A DNA stretch of 64,000 nucleotides from Brucella grignonensis (GCF_002252505.1 NZ_NNRL01000157.1:124001-188000), one strand, 5' to 3'; positions 8,363 through 17,213 are shown, numbered from the stretch's first letter. Made by a program: numbers and translations. The notes: a model not told the origin generated them from the sequence alone.

Positions 8363-8922
8363 TCATTCTGGAAACACCTCGCCTCATTATCCGCAACTGG
8401 GAAGATCGTGATCGTGAACTGCTTCACGTGATCAACTCCGATGATGAAGTGATGCGTTTCTTTCCGTTTCGTCGCAATCGTGCTGAATCGGATGCGCTGT
8501 TTGAGCTTCTTCAAACCATGATCGCAGAAACCGGCTTCGGCTTTTACGCTCTCGAAGAAAAGCAAAGCGGACAATGCATCGGCTTTGCGGGGCTGGCGCG
8601 CACCGATCTGGAACCACATTTTCCGAACGGCACTGTCGAAATTGGCTGGCGTCTCGCGCCGCCATTCTGGGGCAAAGGCTATGTGACGGAAGCAGGCAAA
8701 GCGCTGCTCGCCTATGCCTTCGAAACATTGGAATTGCCTGAAGTCGTGTCCTTCGCAGTCTCTAACAACGACCGCTCGACATCAGTCATGCAGCGCATCG
8801 GTATGGTTCGCGATATGGCAAGCGACTTCGATCATCCGCGCGTGCCGGACGAGACGCCACATCTCAAACGCCATGTCGTCTATCGGACCATCAAGCCTGC
8901 GAAGACTGAATCATATTCGTAA
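8359..8922 (+). CDS. GNAT-family N-acetyltransferase (RimJ/RimL-like)
   Basis: A 187-residue acetyltransferase of the RimJ/RimL group beginning with IILETPRLIIRNWEDRDREL, the usual start of that subfamily. The acetyl-CoA loop is FWGKGYVTEA (residues 103-112), followed by the AVSNNDRSTSVMQRIGM segment that contacts CoA and closes the fold. The substrate is unknown: ribosomal protein N-termini, free amino acids or small molecules are all possible. Overlap with serB by four bases suggests co-expression, and perhaps a role near serine metabolism, but that is speculative. A strong hairpin terminator follows at 8958. Confidence 0.82.
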   Translation: MIILETPRLIIRNWEDRDRELLHVINSDDEVMRFFPFRRNRAESDALFELLQTMIAETGFGFYALEEKQSGQCIGFAGLARTDLEPHFPNGTVEIGWRLAPPFWGKGYVTEAGKALLAYAFETLELPEVVSFAVSNNDRSTSVMQRIGMVRDMASDFDHPRVPDETPHLKRHVVYRTIKPAKTESYS

Positions 8923-8957
8923 CGGAATCCCATAAGCGATTCAGAACACAAATAAAA

Positions 8958-8987
8958 AAGGCGTTGCGGTATTCCGCAACGCCTTTC
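8958..8987. terminator. Bidirectional terminator between serB-GNAT and degP
   Basis: A perfect 13-bp stem (8958-8970 with 8975-8987) closes a TATT loop. It is preceded by A residues and followed by CGTTTTTG, so it can end both the rightward serB-GNAT transcript and the leftward degP transcript. Confidence 0.8.
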
Positions 8988-9010
8988 GTTTTTGTAACGC
9001 GACGAAAGCC

Positions 9011-9052
9011 TAGAGCGGTTCCAGTTAAAACGGAGTCGCTGGAACCGCTCTA
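9011..9052. repeat. Intergenic palindromic repeat, family C
   Basis: A perfect 14-bp inverted repeat (9011-9024 with 9039-9052, arms beginning TAGAGCGGTTCCAG) with a 14-base centre. It has the same TAGAGC...GCTCTA ends as the family B repeats at 19612 and 43624, but a different core. It lies in the 3' region of degP. Confidence 0.7.
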
Positions 9053-9111
9053 AGTGTTTGTTTCATCGCATTATCCTACGCAAAACCGCTTCGCACTTTT
9101 GCTGGAAATGC

Positions 9112-10722
9112 TCAGTCGATACGGATTGTCACAAAACGCAGCTCGCCCGAGCGCGAAGCAAGCATCAGAAGTGCATTCTTGCGCCCCTCGCGGCGCAAGG
9201 CATCGATCCGCTTCTTCACATCGGCAGGCGTTTTCACCGTGACCTGACCGATATCGACAATAACATCACCGGTTTCAACGCGCTTCTCACCGGCAGCAGA
9301 ACCCGGAGCAACGTAAAGCACGGCAACGCCTTCCACATCTTCGGCAATGCCAAACTCACCGCGAACATCATCGCTGATTTCCGCAAGCTTCATGCCCATC
9401 ACAGTCGTGGCGGCCTGCTCCTTCTGTTCTTTTTTCTGAGCATCTGGCTTTGACGCATCGGGCACTTCTGCACCGTCTTTACCTTCTTCCATGCCTGGTG
9501 GAGGAGCCTGATCTTCGGCGGCCGCTTCAGTGCTCTTATCGTCTTCAACCAGACGCCCGAGCTTGACCTTTATGGTTTTCTCTTCACCATCACGAACGAC
9601 GACAATATCGACCTCGTCACCGACTGCGCTTTCAGCGACAAGACGTGGCAGATCCCGTGCGCGTTCGACTGGCTTGCCATCGTAGCGGATAACCACGTCA
9701 CCCGCCTTGATAGCCGTATTGTCGACGCCTGAATTTTCAATCAATCCAGCGATCAAAGCGCCTTTCGCGTCTTTCAGACCAAGGCTCTGCGCAATATCTT
9801 CGGTAACTGGCTGCAGACGTACACCGAGCCAGCCGCGGCGCACTTCACCAAACTCTTTCAGCTGATCGATGACACCGACGGCCATTTCAGCTGGAATTGC
9901 AAAGCCAATACCAATCGAGCCACCCGATGGCGAATAAATTGCCGTATTGATGCCGATTACCTTGCCATCCATATCGAAAAGTGGACCGCCGGAATTACCC
10001 CGGTTGATCGCAGCATCGGTCTGGATGAAGTCGTCATAAGGCCCGGACTGAATATCGCGCTTACGGGCCGAAATGATACCGGCCGTTACAGTCCCACCAA
10101 GGCCGAAGGGGTTACCGATCGCCAGAACCCAGTCGCCAATGCGTGCCTTCTCGGAATTTCCGAACTGCACTGCAGTGAGCTTGTGTTTGGCAGGATCAAC
10201 TTTCAGCACAGCTAGATCGGTTTTGGTATCCTTGCCGACAAGCTCGGCCTTGAGCTTCGAGCCATCAACGAAATTCACTTCGATTTCATCGGCATCGGCA
10301 ATGACGTGGTTGTTCGTGACGATATAGCCTTTTTCGGCATCGATCACAAAGCCGGAACCAAGCGACTGCACTTTGCGCGAATCGTTGTTTTTACCGCCGT
10401 CCTTGTCATTGAAGAAGTCGTTAAAGAACTCCTGAAATGGGGAGCCTTCCGGCACCTGCGGCATTGGAACGCCGCCATCCCCTTCGCCGTCTTCCTTGAC
10501 CGTCTGCGATGTCGAAATATTGACGACTGCATCAAGGAGCCCTTCGGCAAGATCAGCGACCGACCCCGGTCCCTGGTGCACTGGCGCGGTCTGTTGCGCC
10601 CCGCCTTGCTGAGCAACCGCAGGGGGCATGCCAATCGCTACTGTCCCTGTAAAACTCATCGCTCCAAGAGCTACGGTTGCTAAAAGGGTGCGAGCAAATC
10701 CCGCCTTGGGTGCAATTGCCAT
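9112..10722 (-). CDS. degP: Periplasmic serine endoprotease/chaperone DegP (HtrA, Do family)
   Basis: A 536-residue periplasmic protease that degrades or refolds damaged envelope proteins. An N-terminal signal sequence ends near PPAVAQQ (about residue 38). The trypsin-like triad is His139 (TNNHVI), Asp169 (KTDLAVLK) and Ser244 (NRGNSGGP). Two PDZ domains follow (about 290-390 and 440-530), joined by an acidic, Pro/Glu-rich linker (about 395-435) that is longer than in E. coli DegP. It is the last gene of the leftward hflKC group, 117 bases after the DUF2065 gene, so it may have its own promoter there. Confidence 0.95.
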   Translation of the reverse strand: MAIAPKAGFARTLLATVALGAMSFTGTVAIGMPPAVAQQGGAQQTAPVHQGPGSVADLAEGLLDAVVNISTSQTVKEDGEGDGGVPMPQVPEGSPFQEFFNDFFNDKDGGKNNDSRKVQSLGSGFVIDAEKGYIVTNNHVIADADEIEVNFVDGSKLKAELVGKDTKTDLAVLKVDPAKHKLTAVQFGNSEKARIGDWVLAIGNPFGLGGTVTAGIISARKRDIQSGPYDDFIQTDAAINRGNSGGPLFDMDGKVIGINTAIYSPSGGSIGIGFAIPAEMAVGVIDQLKEFGEVRRGWLGVRLQPVTEDIAQSLGLKDAKGALIAGLIENSGVDNTAIKAGDVVIRYDGKPVERARDLPRLVAESAVGDEVDIVVVRDGEEKTIKVKLGRLVEDDKSTEAAAEDQAPPPGMEEGKDGAEVPDASKPDAQKKEQKEQAATTVMGMKLAEISDDVRGEFGIAEDVEGVAVLYVAPGSAAGEKRVETGDVIVDIGQVTVKTPADVKKRIDALRREGRKNALLMLASRSGELRFVTIRID

Positions 10723-10839
10723 GAAGCTCTGCTCCGTTTCTGTCTGCGGTGATAATCGAAAGGATTAGATCGCTGCAAAATACGGCCTGTTTACGGCCCC
10801 GCATAGAGCGGTGAGCAGAAATATAATGGATGAAGTGGC

Positions 10840-11025
10840 TTATCCCCTGACAAGCCAGACAATGAAGACGCCGATTGCCAGCGCTGAAAGCCCTGCAATC
10901 CGCAGCATGGTTTCCGGTGCTTCGGATGCATCGCGCGCAAGCTTCTTGGCGAAAAAAGGAAAGCCGCCGTAGAGCAGCCCTTCAAAGACGAAGAGAAGTC
11001 CTACGGCGGCCAGAAAATCGCTCAT
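10840..11025 (-). CDS. DUF2065 small inner-membrane protein
   Basis: A 61-residue protein with two hydrophobic helices (about 4-24 and 42-60) joined by a charged loop KKLARDASEAPE, matching the DUF2065 (YjeT-like) family. It starts 15 bases after hflC, and homologues are regularly found at this place beside hflKC. The position suggests it modifies or senses the HflKC/FtsH membrane assembly, but no biochemical function is established. Confidence 0.85.
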   Translation of the reverse strand: MSDFLAAVGLLFVFEGLLYGGFPFFAKKLARDASEAPETMLRIAGLSALAIGVFIVWLVRG

Positions 11026-11040
11026 TTGCGATAATCTCTC

Positions 11041-11943
11041 TTACTGCGACGGCGTTGCCAGTTTCCCGCCGGCATCACGGAAGAACTTGAAGAACTCCGA
11101 ATCCGGTGAGAGAACAAGCGTCGTATCTGGCGTCTGCAGAGCTTCACGATAGGCTGCCATCGAACGATAGAAGGCAAAGAAGCCCGGATCTTTTGAGGCA
11201 GACTGAGCGAAAATATCACTCCGCTGCGCTTCGCCTTCACCACGAAGGATTTCAGATTCCTTGCGCGCTTCAGCAATCGTTTCGACAACCTGGCGATCGG
11301 CAATAGCGCGAATACGCTGTGCTGCTTCACGACCACGGGCACGCAGACGTTCTGCTTCTGCAAGACGTTCTGCCTTCATGCGGTCATAGGTCTGCTGCGA
11401 GACCTCAGCCGTCAGATCCGTACGACGAATACGAACGTCTTCAATGGTCAGACCAAGCGACGTCGCATCGGAACGCATCTGGTTTGCCACTTCACGCATC
11501 ATGTCGCCACGCTCTTCAGAGAGTGCTGCTTCAAAGCCACGCTGACCGTAAACACCACGCAATGCCGCATCGAGGCGTGTGCGCAGACGTTGTTCTGCAA
11601 GCAGCGTGCTACCCGAAACAGTTTCACGGAACTTGCGCGCATCGGTAATGCGATAAACGAGGAATGCATCCACGTCGTAGAACTTACCACCTGAAACCTG
11701 AACGCGGATATCATCGAGATCAAAGCGCAGAAGACGGTCATCAATCAGCTGCACAGTATCGGCATCAAGAAAGCCGAAAGGCAGCTTGAAATAGATACCC
11801 GGTTCGGTCTTTACAGCAACGATCTGACCGAAGCGCAGAACGATTGCCTGCTGGCGTTCGTTGACGATGAAGGTGGCCGAATATGCCAGAAAAAGGATGA
11901 CAGCGATGATACCGCCAATAATCGGAAGCCTGTTCTGAGACAT
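11041..11943 (-). CDS. hflC: SPFH membrane protein HflC, FtsH modulator
   Basis: A 300-residue stomatin/prohibitin-type protein. It has one N-terminal membrane helix (about 6-24), an SPFH domain from IVNERQQAIVLRFGQIV, and a long coiled-coil region with RLAEAERLRARGREAAQRIRAIADRQ (about 193-218). With HflK it forms the large cage around the FtsH protease and limits its access to membrane substrates. Its ATG overlaps the hflK stop codon by one base (TAATG), which implies coupled translation and equal amounts of both subunits. Confidence 0.93.
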   Translation of the reverse strand: MSQNRLPIIGGIIAVILFLAYSATFIVNERQQAIVLRFGQIVAVKTEPGIYFKLPFGFLDADTVQLIDDRLLRFDLDDIRVQVSGGKFYDVDAFLVYRITDARKFRETVSGSTLLAEQRLRTRLDAALRGVYGQRGFEAALSEERGDMMREVANQMRSDATSLGLTIEDVRIRRTDLTAEVSQQTYDRMKAERLAEAERLRARGREAAQRIRAIADRQVVETIAEARKESEILRGEGEAQRSDIFAQSASKDPGFFAFYRSMAAYREALQTPDTTLVLSPDSEFFKFFRDAGGKLATPSQ

Positions 11944-13103
11944 TACTGTGCACCCCCGCCGGTTGTGGTCGCGCTCGCACCAGGACGCGGCTGCTGGCGC
12001 ATAAGTTCATTCAGAGGCAGATAAGGCACGACTTCTTTTCCAGGTTCCACGATGACTTTCTTCGTGCTCTTCAGCACCTGTTCCATCGTTTCGAGGAAAA
12101 GACGGTTACGGGTAACTTCCGGCGACTTCTGATATTCACCAAGTACCGAGCTGAAACGCTGGGCTTCACCTTCAGCTTCCTGAACAACACGGTTTTTGTA
12201 AGCTGCTGCTTCTTCACGAAGCTGGGCTGCTTCACCACGTGCCTGACCAAGACGCTGGTTGGAATACTGGTTGGACTCTTCTACGAAACGATCTTCGTCC
12301 TGTTCAGCACGCTGTACTTCGTCAAACGCATCGGCCACTTCACGCGGCGGTGCTGCATCTTCGATCGAAACGGCATTGACCTGAATACCGGTATTGTAGC
12401 GGTCAAGCGTCGCCTGAACGATGTCACGAACACTTTGCGCAATCGCAGCACGATTATCACGGAAGACATCCTGAGCCGGTCTGCGTCCAACGATCTCGCG
12501 GATCGCACTTTCAGAAACCTGCTGGACCATCGAATCCGGATTATCGACATTGAACAGATAAGCGCGCGGATCGGATACGCGGTAAAGCACCGAGAACTGG
12601 ACATTAACGATGTTCTGATCGCCCGTCAGCATTAGTCCCTGCGTAGCGCTGCGCGAACCCTGTCCACCGATATTGATCTGCTTTTCGACGATCTGCGCCT
12701 TTTCATAGGTTTCGATCGGCCAGAAATGGAAATGCAGGCCTGGCTCAGAAACTTCAGCCTTTGGCTTACCAAAGCGAAGTTCTACAGCAAGTTCATCAGG
12801 CTGGACGGTATAGATGGATTGGAAAAGCCAGAAACCCACCACCGCTGCGCCGATGAGGAAAAATACGCCGCGATTGCTGCCGCTCTTGCTGCCACCACCA
12901 CCTGGGAAAACCTTTTTCAGACGATCTTGGCCCTTGCGAAGAATATCCTCAAGGTCTGGCGGCGTGTTCTGTCCACCACCGCGCGGCCCTTTTGGTCCCT
13001 GCCCCCATGGGCCGCCACCGCCGCCGTTATTATTGTTATTGTTATTATTATCGCCGCCGCCACCCCATGGGCCACCGCCGCCATTCTGATTACTCCAGGG
13101 CAT
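11943..13103 (-). CDS. hflK: SPFH membrane protein HflK, FtsH modulator
   Basis: A 386-residue partner of HflC. The N-terminus is a low-complexity cytoplasmic tail with the motif GPWG twice around a run of eight Asn and Gly tracts (about 8-40). It is followed by a membrane helix (about 80-97), the SPFH domain and a coiled coil with ARGEAAQLREEAAAYKNRV. The start MPWSNQNGGG at 13103 is preceded by GAGGTGAGG, a strong Shine-Dalgarno sequence; the in-frame ATG at 13142 lacks one. The Asn run is encoded by mixed AAT/AAC triplets (13023-13057), so length variation by slippage is possible. Confidence 0.93.
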   Translation of the reverse strand: MPWSNQNGGGGPWGGGGDNNNNNNNNGGGGGPWGQGPKGPRGGGQNTPPDLEDILRKGQDRLKKVFPGGGGSKSGSNRGVFFLIGAAVVGFWLFQSIYTVQPDELAVELRFGKPKAEVSEPGLHFHFWPIETYEKAQIVEKQINIGGQGSRSATQGLMLTGDQNIVNVQFSVLYRVSDPRAYLFNVDNPDSMVQQVSESAIREIVGRRPAQDVFRDNRAAIAQSVRDIVQATLDRYNTGIQVNAVSIEDAAPPREVADAFDEVQRAEQDEDRFVEESNQYSNQRLGQARGEAAQLREEAAAYKNRVVQEAEGEAQRFSSVLGEYQKSPEVTRNRLFLETMEQVLKSTKKVIVEPGKEVVPYLPLNELMRQQPRPGASATTTGGGAQ

Positions 13104-13227
13104 CCTCACCTCTCGTCCGGGAAACGGGAAAGCAAGCGCCATCTCCCGTCATCAACTAATGTTACCGTTTTATAGGCATCGCGAGGGCCGCTTTCAACGT
13201 AAGGCGGCAAATTTCCTGCGTTATAAT

Positions 13228-13752
13228 TTACGCAACACGCCGTTCATATCGAATATAGCATGTTGGATGGCTGTCTTTCTCACCTGCGGGCACATTCTCG
13301 ACCGAAACGGCCTGCCAAACTTCCGAATCGATATCAGGGAAATACGTGTCACCATCAATCGTGGCCAAAACGCGGGTGAGATGTACCACATCCGCCAATG
13401 GTAGCCCTTGGGCATAGATGTTGCCACCACCAATAATGCAGACCTCATCAACATTGAGCTCAGCCGCAAGCCTGCGTCCCAGATCAATTGCATCTTCAAG
13501 CGAACCGACAACCTGTACACCTTCCGCAGTAAACGCGGCATCGCGTGTCACAACAATATTGGGGCGCCCCGGCAAAGGGCGCCCGATGGATTCCCATGTA
13601 CGGCGCCCCATGATAACGGGTTTACCCAATGTCAGTGCCTTGAAACGCTTGAGATCAGTCGACAGCTTCCACGGCATGTCGTTGTCACGACCAATGACAC
13701 CGTTTTCAGCAGCAGCGACGATGATCGATACAATCGGCTTCCGAATTGTCAT
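13228..13752 (-). CDS. folA: Dihydrofolate reductase
   Basis: A 174-residue enzyme reducing dihydrofolate to tetrahydrofolate with NADPH. Characteristic parts are AAENGVIGRDNDMPWKLSTDLKRFK (about 13-37), with the Met20-loop region and the active-site acidic residue D32, then VIMGRRTWESIG (about 45-56) and IIGGGNIYAQGL (about 106-117). It starts 3 bases after thyA, so dTMP synthesis and regeneration of the folate it oxidises are made from one message. The sequence gives no sign of a trimethoprim-resistance form. Confidence 0.95.
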   Translation of the reverse strand: MTIRKPIVSIIVAAAENGVIGRDNDMPWKLSTDLKRFKALTLGKPVIMGRRTWESIGRPLPGRPNIVVTRDAAFTAEGVQVVGSLEDAIDLGRRLAAELNVDEVCIIGGGNIYAQGLPLADVVHLTRVLATIDGDTYFPDIDSEVWQAVSVENVPAGEKDSHPTCYIRYERRVA

Positions 13753-13755
13753 GTC

Positions 13756-14550
13756 TTACACCGCAATCGGAGCTTTGATCGTTGGATCGGCTTCGTAGCC
13801 AACGAGTTCAAAATCCTCGAAGCGGAAATCAAACAGATCCTTCACATCCGGATTGATACGCATGGTCGGCAAGGCCTTCGGCGTGCGGGTCAGTTGCAAA
13901 CGCGCCTGTTCGAAATGGTTCGAATAGATATGCGCATCCCCCAGCGTGTGAACAAAATCACCGGGCTCAAGCCCTGCAACCTGTGCAATCATCATGGTTA
14001 GCAATGCATAGGAAGCAATGTTGAATGGAACGCCCAGAAAAATATCCGCCGAACGCTGATAAAGCTGGCAGGATAGTTTGCCGTCCGACACATAAAACTG
14101 AAACAGGCAATGGCATGGTGGCAGAGCCATTTCATCGACCAGCGCGGGATTCCATGCGGACACGATCAAACGTCGTGAATTAGGATTTTCACGCAACATC
14201 TTGAGAAGATTCGCGATCTGGTCGATGTGACGGCCATCTGGTGCGGGCCATGAACGCCATTGATAGCCATAGACGGGACCGAGATCGCCATTCTCGTCGG
14301 CCCATTCATCCCAGATCGAAACGCCGTTTTCCTTAAGATAAGCGATATTGGTATCGCCTTTGAGGAACCATAGCAGTTCATGGATGATTGAGCGCAGATG
14401 CAGCTTTTTCGTCGTCAGAACCGGAAAACCTTCGGCCAGATTAAATCGCATCTGATAGCCGAACACCGAACGCGTGCCTGTCCCGGTCCGGTCACCACGG
14501 TCAGAACCATTATCGAGCACATGCTGGAGAAGGTCGAGATAGGTACGCAT
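13756..14550 (-). CDS. thyA: Thymidylate synthase ThyA
   Basis: A 264-residue enzyme converting dUMP to dTMP with methylene-tetrahydrofolate, the same length as E. coli ThyA. The catalytic cysteine is C146 in [13 protein letters not shown], with the phosphate-binding arginine in [12 protein letters not shown] (about 20-31), the dUMP-recognising [20 protein letters not shown] and the C-terminal IKAPIAV. It precedes folA by 3 bases. The upstream gap carries the DUF2853 terminator, so thyA probably begins its own transcript. Confidence 0.96.
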   Translation of the reverse strand: MRTYLDLLQHVLDNGSDRGDRTGTGTRSVFGYQMRFNLAEGFPVLTTKKLHLRSIIHELLWFLKGDTNIAYLKENGVSIWDEWADENGDLGPVYGYQWRSWPAPDGRHIDQIANLLKMLRENPNSRRLIVSAWNPALVDEMALPPCHCLFQFYVSDGKLSCQLYQRSADIFLGVPFNIASYALLTMMIAQVAGLEPGDFVHTLGDAHIYSNHFEQARLQLTRTPKALPTMRINPDVKDLFDFRFEDFELVGYEADPTIKAPIAV

Positions 14551-14598
14551 AGGGATTACTTTCCGGGCCGATTCGTTTTGACATCACTATAAAGAAAA

Positions 14599-14624
14599 AC
14601 CTCGGCGCGACGAGGCACCGAGGT
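14599..14624 (-). terminator. Terminator of the DUF2853 gene
   Basis: On the minus strand a 7-bp stem (ACCTCGG/CCGAGGT) with a 12-base loop is followed by TTTTTCTTT. It lies just beyond the DUF2853 stop codon and before thyA. Confidence 0.6.
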
Positions 14625-14651
14625 CTCAAACTCCACAAGGGAGTGATATTA

Positions 14652-14963
14652 TTAGAGATCGCCGAGCTTACCCAGCTGTTTGGCTACGAGATAATAGAAG
14701 GTAACGCGCTGCTTATTGCGGTCGCCCTTCATGACTTCTGCCACGTGATTGACCACTTCTTCAGCTTTCGCAGCATCTGCAACACCGAGCTTTTTCGCCA
14801 CCCAGCTGTCGCGAACACGCTTCAATTCTTCCGGATCCGTCGCTGAAACGAGAGAGGAATCGCGATTGCGCAACGCAATACCGAGATGCTTTACGATCTT
14901 CCCGACAACGGCTTCATCAGCGCCAGCATCATAACGACGAACATCCGCGAGATATTCACTCAT
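14652..14963 (-). CDS. DUF2853 family small cytosolic protein
   Basis: A 103-residue, mostly helical, charged protein beginning MSEYLADVRRYD. The pattern of KHLGIALRNRDSSLVS (about 26-41), RDSWVAKKLGV and DRNKQRVTFYYLVAKQLGKL matches DUF2853. No catalytic motif, signal or membrane segment is visible, and the function is unknown. It is flanked by ssrA on one side and thyA on the other and has its own terminator, so it is probably monocistronic. Confidence 0.75.
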   Translation of the reverse strand: MSEYLADVRRYDAGADEAVVGKIVKHLGIALRNRDSSLVSATDPEELKRVRDSWVAKKLGVADAAKAEEVVNHVAEVMKGDRNKQRVTFYYLVAKQLGKLGDL

Positions 14964-15153
14964 ATATCCACTCTCCTTCGATTGGGCCTTTGCCCCGTTT
15001 AAACCTCCGCCAGAGCCGGAGAATTTCGATCCCCATCAGGCATGCACTGATAGTGTGCTGAGGATTGACCAGCGGAGGCTGGCTGTCAATTAAAAATGAA
15101 CGTAGAAAGCGAAGGCCGCGACCGCCAACAACCTGTAAAATCACAACTACCCT

Positions 15154-15182
15154 CTTCCAATCGCGAGGAAGGACGCCTATAT
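15154..15182 (+). promoter_or_regulatory. Probable sigma-70 promoter of ssrA
   Basis: The pair CTTCCA (15154-15159), N17, CTATAT (15177-15182) closely follows the rhizobial housekeeping pattern CTTGAC-N17-CTATAT. The predicted start point, about 15189, coincides with the first hairpin of the tmRNA acceptor piece. Confidence 0.6.
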
Positions 15183-15188
15183 ACGGCG

Positions 15189-15520
15189 TGTCAGCGCAAG
15201 CTGACTATGGTGATAAATGGACGATGTAATAAACCTATTGGACCCGGGGGCGGTACCCGGCGCCTCCACCAGAACACAAGATGCTTGAGAAGCAAGTTGT
15301 GCTGTGGCGGGGGCGAAATAGGATCGACAAGGGTGTAAAGATCGCTCTTTTGCTCGGCATGATACCACCGTTATCGGGTCAATTGAGTAGTTGCAAATGA
15401 CAACAAAGCTCAGGGTTATGCTCTCGCTGCCTAATGGCGGTGCGGGAAACCCACTCTAAAGCCCTTAGGGTTAGCACCTTAAGGCGGGGTTCGGAGGCAC
15501 CTGGCAACAGAAGCCTCCAC
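15189..15520 (+). ncRNA. ssrA: Two-piece (circularly permuted) tmRNA
   Basis: tmRNA rescues stalled ribosomes and tags the nascent chain. The gene order is permuted as in other alphaproteobacteria: first the acceptor piece ending in CGCCTCC-ACCA at 15271, then a 37-base spacer that folds into a hairpin and is removed, then the coding piece starting GGGGGCG at 15309. The two pieces form the 7-bp acceptor stem GGGGGCG/CGCCTCC. After the conserved GGATCGACAAGG segment the resume codon GCA is at 15393, and the tag reads ANDNKAQGYALAA with TAA at 15432-15434. The acceptor piece starts with a GTCAGC-GCAA-GCTGAC hairpin; the coding piece ends with a GGAGGC...GCCTCC hairpin with GCAA loop (15493-15518) followed by a T-rich run. 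Mature ends are approximate. The T-loop is unusual: GGCGGTA instead of TTCRANN. Confidence 0.95.
15393..15434 (+). CDS. tmRNA-encoded proteolysis tag ANDNKAQGYALAA
   Basis: The resume codon GCA at 15393 opens 13 sense codons and a TAA stop. The tag ends LAA, the ClpX-recognised degron, and begins AND-N as in other Hyphomicrobiales. The internal region NKAQGYA is where SspB is expected to dock; sspB itself lies 2.6 kb downstream. Confidence 0.93.
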   Translation, partial: ANDNKAQGYALAA

Positions 15521-15721
15521 TTTCTTTCACTAATTAAATTCTCAGCTTTCAGACCACAAGATCGTGTCCGACAATCAAAACGATTTCCGGCAGATATCAT
15601 TCCATTGTGAAAGCTGGGCGGTCTTCCAAAAGTGGCGCTCACTTTTGGAAAAAGACGTGCATAAACAAAGATTCAAAGCGTGCCGCATAGCTATGCTAAA
15701 ACGCGACACGCTTTGGAGCAG
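15521..15721. repeat. Non-coding gap with two palindromes between ssrA and the MFS gene
   Basis: There is no credible gene here. Two inverted repeats are visible: a perfect 11-bp one, TTCCAAAAGTG at 15624-15634 with its complement at 15640-15650; and a 42-base element at 15674-15715 with 9-bp ends CAAAGCGTG/CACGCTTTG, which resembles the palindromic repeats elsewhere in the window (family D). The second lies immediately past the MFS stop codon and could stabilise or end that transcript. Confidence 0.6.
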
Positions 15722-16981
15722 TCAGACTATAACTGGCTCGGTTTCAGCCACTTTTGCTCCCGTTATCGCGATCTCTGCTGGTTGTGTTTTCGACGAAAGC
15801 GCAATCATCGCGATGACAAATGCAAGGACCGCGCAGGCTGCAATGCCAGCGACCATCGGCAAAGGCGATCCATCAAAGACGGCACTCGTCACAGCAATCG
15901 CTAAACCGCCGATGACAAATTGCAGTGTCCCCATCAGCGCAGACGCGGTTCCGGCAATCTCGCCATAATCCTCAAGGGCAAGCACCGCTGTGGTCGGAAT
16001 GACAAGACCCAAAAATCCATAGCCGACGAACAGGAACGCCGCCATCACATAGAGCGACTGGTAGCCCAGCAGAATGACTGCGAGTAGCGCAACCATCGAC
16101 ACAGCGAAGCCGGTTACCGCCATCTTAACCACACGGCGCAGTCCAAAGCGTGCACCAAGCACACCATTGAGCTGCGAAGCCGCGAAAAATGAAACCGCAT
16201 TGACCGAGAACGCGATCGCATATTGGCTGGGTGTCAGACCGTAATGGTCGATCAGCACGAAGGATGAATTCGCCAGATACACGAAGAATGCCGAGATACC
16301 AAAGCCGCCAATGCTTACCAGACCAAGGAAGTAGCGGTCTTTGAGCAAGCGCGCGTAACCGCTGAGCGCACTGCTGATATTGCTCTCAAGCCGGGCCTCC
16401 GCGCCGCGCGTCTCCTTTAGCAGCGATCCGATAAGAGCAATTCCGATAAGGGCTGCAATAAACACTGCCCAAAACACGCTGCGCCAGCCAAAGAAGCTGA
16501 TCAGCACCGAGCCGGTCAGTGGCGCCAGAATTGGCGAGATGGAGAAAACCAGCATCAGCAGGGACATGAGGCGCGCGGCATCTACACCCGTGTGCAGATC
16601 GCGAACGATCGCACGTGGAATGACGGAGCCGGATGCAGCGCCAATCCCCTGTACGAAGCGAAACAGCACAAGAATATCGATATCCGCCGCAAAGGCCGAT
16701 CCGATACTGCCAATGGAAAACAGAACCAGACCGCCATAGAGCGGCAACTTGCGGCCGATCATGTCGGAAAGAGGTCCAAGGAAAAGCTGCGCCAGCGCCA
16801 GTGCCAGAAAGAACGCAAGCAGACTCATCTGCACCGCGCCCGTCTCCGCGTGGAGATCTGAAGCGATGGTCGGCAGTGCCGGCAGGTACATATCTATTGC
16901 AAACGGACCAATAGCGGACAAAAGACCGAGAATAATCGCATTGCGCACGAGACCAGAAGTCATGGGGAGGAGCGCTTTCAT
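15722..16981 (-). CDS. Bcr/CflA-family MFS multidrug exporter
   Basis: A 419-residue, 12-helix major facilitator protein. The early segment GPFAIDMYLPALPTIASDLHA (about 24-44) is the Bcr/CflA signature, and the loop GPLSDMIGRKLPLYGG (about 68-83) is MFS motif A. Family members expel bicyclomycin, chloramphenicol, florfenicol or sulphonamides, but the substrate here is unknown. The ATG at 16981 is chosen; the codon before it is TTG. The divergent TetR regulator 289 bases away, with inverted repeats between them, suggests substrate-induced repression. Confidence 0.85.
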   Translation of the reverse strand: MKALLPMTSGLVRNAIILGLLSAIGPFAIDMYLPALPTIASDLHAETGAVQMSLLAFFLALALAQLFLGPLSDMIGRKLPLYGGLVLFSIGSIGSAFAADIDILVLFRFVQGIGAASGSVIPRAIVRDLHTGVDAARLMSLLMLVFSISPILAPLTGSVLISFFGWRSVFWAVFIAALIGIALIGSLLKETRGAEARLESNISSALSGYARLLKDRYFLGLVSIGGFGISAFFVYLANSSFVLIDHYGLTPSQYAIAFSVNAVSFFAASQLNGVLGARFGLRRVVKMAVTGFAVSMVALLAVILLGYQSLYVMAAFLFVGYGFLGLVIPTTAVLALEDYGEIAGTASALMGTLQFVIGGLAIAVTSAVFDGSPLPMVAGIAACAVLAFVIAMIALSSKTQPAEIAITGAKVAETEPVIV

Positions 16982-17194
16982 CAATGTTTCGTGAGTCGCC
17001 TGTTACGATTTTGGACCCATTCAGGCCCGCGGCACCGCTTGGGAGGATGGGAAAGCCTAAGTCCAAATATCGCAACAGAAGTTCTATCCACATGTTACTG
17101 CTGCATATTTTTAACAATTTCTGCGACGCCCCCGGCCCCCCACCGGATATCCCAGCCTTTAAAAATAGTGCAGCAATCACCACAATGGACGGAT

Positions 17195-17213
17195 TGTCAA
17201 AACCGATTTGACA
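17195..17213. promoter_or_regulatory. Candidate TetR operator (inverted repeat)
   Basis: TGTCAAA-ACCGA-TTTGACA is a perfect 7-bp inverted repeat in the gap between the divergent MFS exporter and the TetR gene. A second, shorter palindrome GACA-CCAT-TGTC lies at 17228-17239 and shares the half-site TGTC. Position and symmetry suit a TetR dimer; binding is inferred. Confidence 0.5.

Noticed and set aside
14956-15144. 62-codon open frame before the DUF2853 gene
   Set aside because: It overlaps the start and Shine-Dalgarno region of a recognised gene and lacks its own ribosome site; composition is atypical.
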